From: Velamenicoccus sp964471325
Lineage (GTDB): Bacteria; Omnitrophota; Gorgyraeia; Velamenicoccales; Velamenicoccaceae
DNA length: 7,840 nt
Direction of reading: 5' to 3'
NCBI GenBank assembly: GCA_964471325.1
Contig: CAYYFL010000034.1
Span: forward strand, 1 to 7,840
This document shows positions 7,097-7,840 of the stretch, piece after piece. A model generated the notes under the pieces. That model saw only the letters and a list, made by a program, of their open reading frames with translations, was not told the DNA's origin and ran no database searches. Both the position numbers and the translations under genes were made by a program. Each line of letters begins with the position of its first letter. Positions within the stretch are counted from its first letter, which is position 1.

Positions 7097-7246
7097 TTAC
7101 TTGACTTCTTTATGGGCTTCGTGTTTGCGGCAATAGGGACAGTACTTCCTCAACTCAAGCCTCTCGGTATGCTTCTTCTTGTTCTTCGTTGAGGAATAAA
7201 GCCTGTTCTTGCAAACCGGGCATTCCAGAAGTATATGCTCTCTCAT
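7097..7246 (-). CDS. rpmG: 50S ribosomal protein L33, zinc-ribbon (C+) form
   Basis: L33 is a small protein of the large ribosomal subunit near the E site. The gene encodes 49 residues starting MREHILLECPVCKNR, with two CxxC pairs, C9/C12 (CPVC) and C36/C39 (CPYC), so it is the zinc-binding form. The basic linker KNKKKHTERLELRKYC is typical of L33. It sits between tRNA-Thr and tRNA-Trp, 19 nt after the mature tRNA-Thr 3' end. No good Shine-Dalgarno is visible before ATG 7246 (ACGGTACTCT), so initiation may depend on RNA processing or a weak site. An out-of-frame ATG at 7258 is not used by any recognisable protein. Confidence 0.96.
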   Translation of the reverse strand: MREHILLECPVCKNRLYSSTKNKKKHTERLELRKYCPYCRKHEAHKEVK

Positions 7247-7265
7247 AGAGTACCGTCATTTTTCA

Positions 7266-7338
7266 AGCCCCCGACCGGAATTGAACCGGTGACCCCGTCC
7301 TTACCAAGGACGTGCTCTACCTACTGAGCTACAGGGGC
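7266..7338 (-). tRNA. trnT: tRNA-Thr (anticodon GGU)
   Basis: A full cloverleaf can be drawn: acceptor GCCCCUG with CGGGGGC (one U-G pair), D stem GCUC/GAGC, anticodon stem CGUCC/GGACG with loop UUGGUAA, and T stem ACCGG/CCGGU with loop UUCAAUU. The anticodon GGU is at 7303-7305 and reads ACC and ACU. G1-C72 and C2-G71, known threonine identity pairs in E. coli, are present. The discriminator is U73. The 3' CCA is not encoded (UUG follows), so it must be added by the CCA enzyme. This is the first gene after the promoter at 7354-7382. Confidence 0.97.
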
Positions 7339-7353
7339 ATTAGTAAAGCAATA

Positions 7354-7382
7354 AGTTTATTAAAATAAAGCAATTCTGTCAA
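7354..7382 (-). promoter_or_regulatory. Sigma70-type promoter of the tRNA-Thr/rpmG/tRNA-Trp/secE-nusG transcript
   Basis: On the minus strand a perfect -35 box TTGACA (7377-7382) is followed by an ideal 17-nt spacer and the -10 box TAAACT (7354-7359; 4 of 6 to TATAAT). A start about 7 nt downstream, near 7347, would leave roughly 9 nt before the mature 5' end of tRNA-Thr. Just upstream (7385-7397) lies an A/T tract, TTTTTTTAAAAATAA on the minus strand, which could act as an UP element. It is the only clear promoter seen in the window and may drive the whole cluster; further internal promoters cannot be excluded. Confidence 0.85.
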
Positions 7383-7454
7383 GGATTATTTTTAAAAAAA
7401 TCGGATGGGGCCTAGACCTACAGACCGTAAGGACGTCAGTTTTTGGCTGAAATG

Positions 7455-7490
7455 AATTCGCACAGTGACTTATGTTCGCTGACGCTCCAT
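7455..7490. repeat. 36-bp direct repeat, copy 1
   Basis: This 36-bp sequence, beginning AATTCGCACAGTGACTTATG and ending GACGCTCCAT, is repeated exactly 94 bp downstream at 7549-7584. Its GTGACTTATG (7465-7474) lacks an adjacent complementary arm here, unlike in copy 2; the right side instead runs directly into the large palindrome at 7489. Confidence 0.9.
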
Positions 7491-7547
7491 CCCGATCGCC
7501 TAAGAACAGCGCAAATTTCACAGAAATTTGCTCGTAGGCGACGGGAT
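7489..7547. repeat. Large imperfect palindrome between the 36-bp repeats
   Basis: The arms pair in blocks: ATCCCG (7489-7494) with CGGGAT (7542-7547), TCGCCTA (7496-7502) with TAGGCGA (7535-7541), and GCAAATTTC (7511-7519) with GAAATTTGC (7523-7531) around a 3-nt loop. The total is 22 bp in three helices, with an unpaired stretch AGAACAGC on one side and TCG on the other. Such a long cruciform-capable unit suggests a non-autonomous palindromic repeat rather than chance. Confidence 0.8.
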
Positions 7548-7548
7548 T

Positions 7549-7584
7549 AATTCGCACAGTGACTTATGTTCGCTGACGCTCCAT
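7549..7584. repeat. 36-bp direct repeat, copy 2
   Basis: Exact copy of 7455-7490. Here the repeat is completed to the right by AAGTCAC, which gives a perfect hairpin with its own GTGACTTATG. Copy 2 therefore looks like the intact end of the element and copy 1 the interrupted one. Confidence 0.9.
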
Positions 7585-7591
7585 AAGTCAC
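7559..7591. repeat. Perfect 10-bp hairpin within copy 2
   Basis: GTGACTTATG (7559-7568) pairs perfectly with CATAAGTCAC (7582-7591) around a 13-nt loop. Read on the minus strand with 9-bp arms, the central 15 nt are GGAGCGTCAGCGAAC, similar in length and ends to the loop of the hairpin at 438-464. No T-run follows on either strand, so a terminator role is not indicated. Confidence 0.85.
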
Positions 7592-7643
7592 GTGCTCATT
7601 AAATCTCCCCTTGGCTAAAACCATGGAGTTTCTTTTCCGGATG

Positions 7644-7691
7644 ACCCCGCATCGTAAGATATCGGAAAAATTTTTCCTCTACTCGCGGGGT
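7644..7691. repeat. Nested palindrome next to the tandem array
   Basis: An outer 7-bp inverted repeat ACCCCGC (7644-7650) and GCGGGGT (7685-7691) encloses a 14-bp perfect palindrome GGAAAAATTTTTCC (7664-7677). The inner palindrome has no loop, so it fits a dimeric protein-binding site or a cruciform centre better than an RNA hairpin. It directly abuts the first 45-bp repeat unit. Function unknown. Confidence 0.6.
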
Positions 7692-7828
7692 TAACCCAGA
7701 AAGGGTAGGTCTCCGCATTCCCTGTAGAGGAGGACCTAACCCAGAAAGGGTAGGTCTCCGCATTCCCTGTAGAGGAGGACCTAGTCCAGAAAGGGCAGAC
7801 CTTCCTCATTCCACATAAAGGAAGGGTC
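7692..7828. repeat. 45-bp tandem repeat array, three units
   Basis: Units start at 7692, 7737 and 7782. The first two are identical; the third is diverged and 1-2 nt longer. Each contains ACCCAGAAAGGGT or a variant, then a hairpin: GGTCTCC (7708-7714) with GGAGGACC (7729-7736) in unit 1, the same at 7753-7759 and 7774-7781 in unit 2, and GACCTTCC (7798-7805) with GGAAGGGTC (7820-7828) in unit 3, always with one bulged G. On the minus strand the array is open in one frame, encoding a 15-residue repeat (STGNAETYPFWV), with no stop before the right edge. I do not call a gene there because the start is weak, no family is recognised, and the stem changes point to a DNA or RNA structure. Confidence 0.85.
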
Positions 7829-7840
7829 GGATTTCGCCGC

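Larger units (their letters stand above)
7383..7840. other. Gene-free, repeat-rich region upstream of the operon
   Basis: I see no supportable protein or RNA gene in this stretch. From left to right it holds an A/T tract next to the promoter, about 55 nt without recognisable structure (7400-7454), a compound of direct and inverted repeats (7455-7591), a nested palindrome (7644-7691) and a 45-bp tandem array (7692-7828). The density of palindromes contrasts with the compact operon to the left. Confidence 0.7.

Noticed and set aside
7400..7430. Terminator of an upstream gene just before the promoter
   Set aside because: A T-run exists (about 7391-7399) but no convincing stem precedes it; GGCCTAGACC is only a loop-less near-palindrome.
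7360..7557. 65-residue minus-strand frame over the 36-bp repeats
   Set aside because: It runs through the palindromes and ends inside the promoter region; no start signal or family match.
7692..7828. CRISPR array
   Set aside because: The 45-bp units are directly adjacent with no unique spacers, so the repeat-spacer pattern is absent.

Overview
The window holds one block of core information-processing genes, all on the minus strand. Read in transcription order, from high to low coordinates, it is: sigma70-type promoter, tRNA-Thr(GGU), rpmG (L33), tRNA-Trp(CCA), secE, nusG, rplK (L11), rplA (L1), rplJ (L10), rplL (L7/L12), rpoB (RNA polymerase beta) and the first 136 codons of rpoC (beta'), which runs off the left edge. 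It is the classic bacterial secE-nusG-rplKAJL-rpoBC cluster with its tRNAs, in conserved order and without a foreign protein-coding gene. Gene order, encoded tRNAs and domain content show a bacterium. Moderate GC, a compact 1133-residue RpoB, and palindromic repeats with GAGCG...CGAAC cores fit an uncultured candidate-phylum lineage; Omnitrophota is one possibility, but this is a low-confidence impression.

Region by region: 1-409 is the rpoC 5' end, including the beta' zinc-binding cysteines. 410-461 is a short spacer carrying a palindromic element that also supplies the rpoB stop codon. 462-5987 is a tight run of rpoB, rplL, rplJ, rplA and rplK with spacers of 52, 43 and 45 nt, a 4-nt overlap and a 3-nt gap. 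5988-6085 is a structured leader before rplK. 6086-6922 holds nusG and secE. 6923-7338 holds tRNA-Trp, rpmG and tRNA-Thr. 7354-7382 is a clear promoter. 7383-7840 holds no gene I can support, but is unusually rich in repeats: a 36-bp exact direct repeat flanking a large imperfect palindrome, a perfect 10-bp hairpin, a 14-bp perfect palindrome nested in a GC-rich stem, and three 45-bp tandem units whose stem is kept by paired substitutions.

The genes work together in gene expression. RpoB and RpoC form the RNA polymerase catalytic core. NusG attaches to polymerase and couples it to Rho or the ribosome. L11, L1, L10 and L7/L12 form the stalks of the large subunit that recruit translation factors. 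L33 is another 50S protein, SecE is the small subunit of the SecYEG translocon, and the tRNAs supply Thr and Trp. Transcription probably starts just upstream of tRNA-Thr, with tRNA processing separating the RNAs.

The protein genes are ordinary. The points worth a second look are the palindromic and tandem repeats, especially a shared 15-nt loop core between two hairpins 7 kb apart, the paired changes in the 45-bp repeat stem, and the lack of space for the classical rplJ leader and rplL-rpoB attenuator known from E. coli. I found no new enzymatic or defence system.
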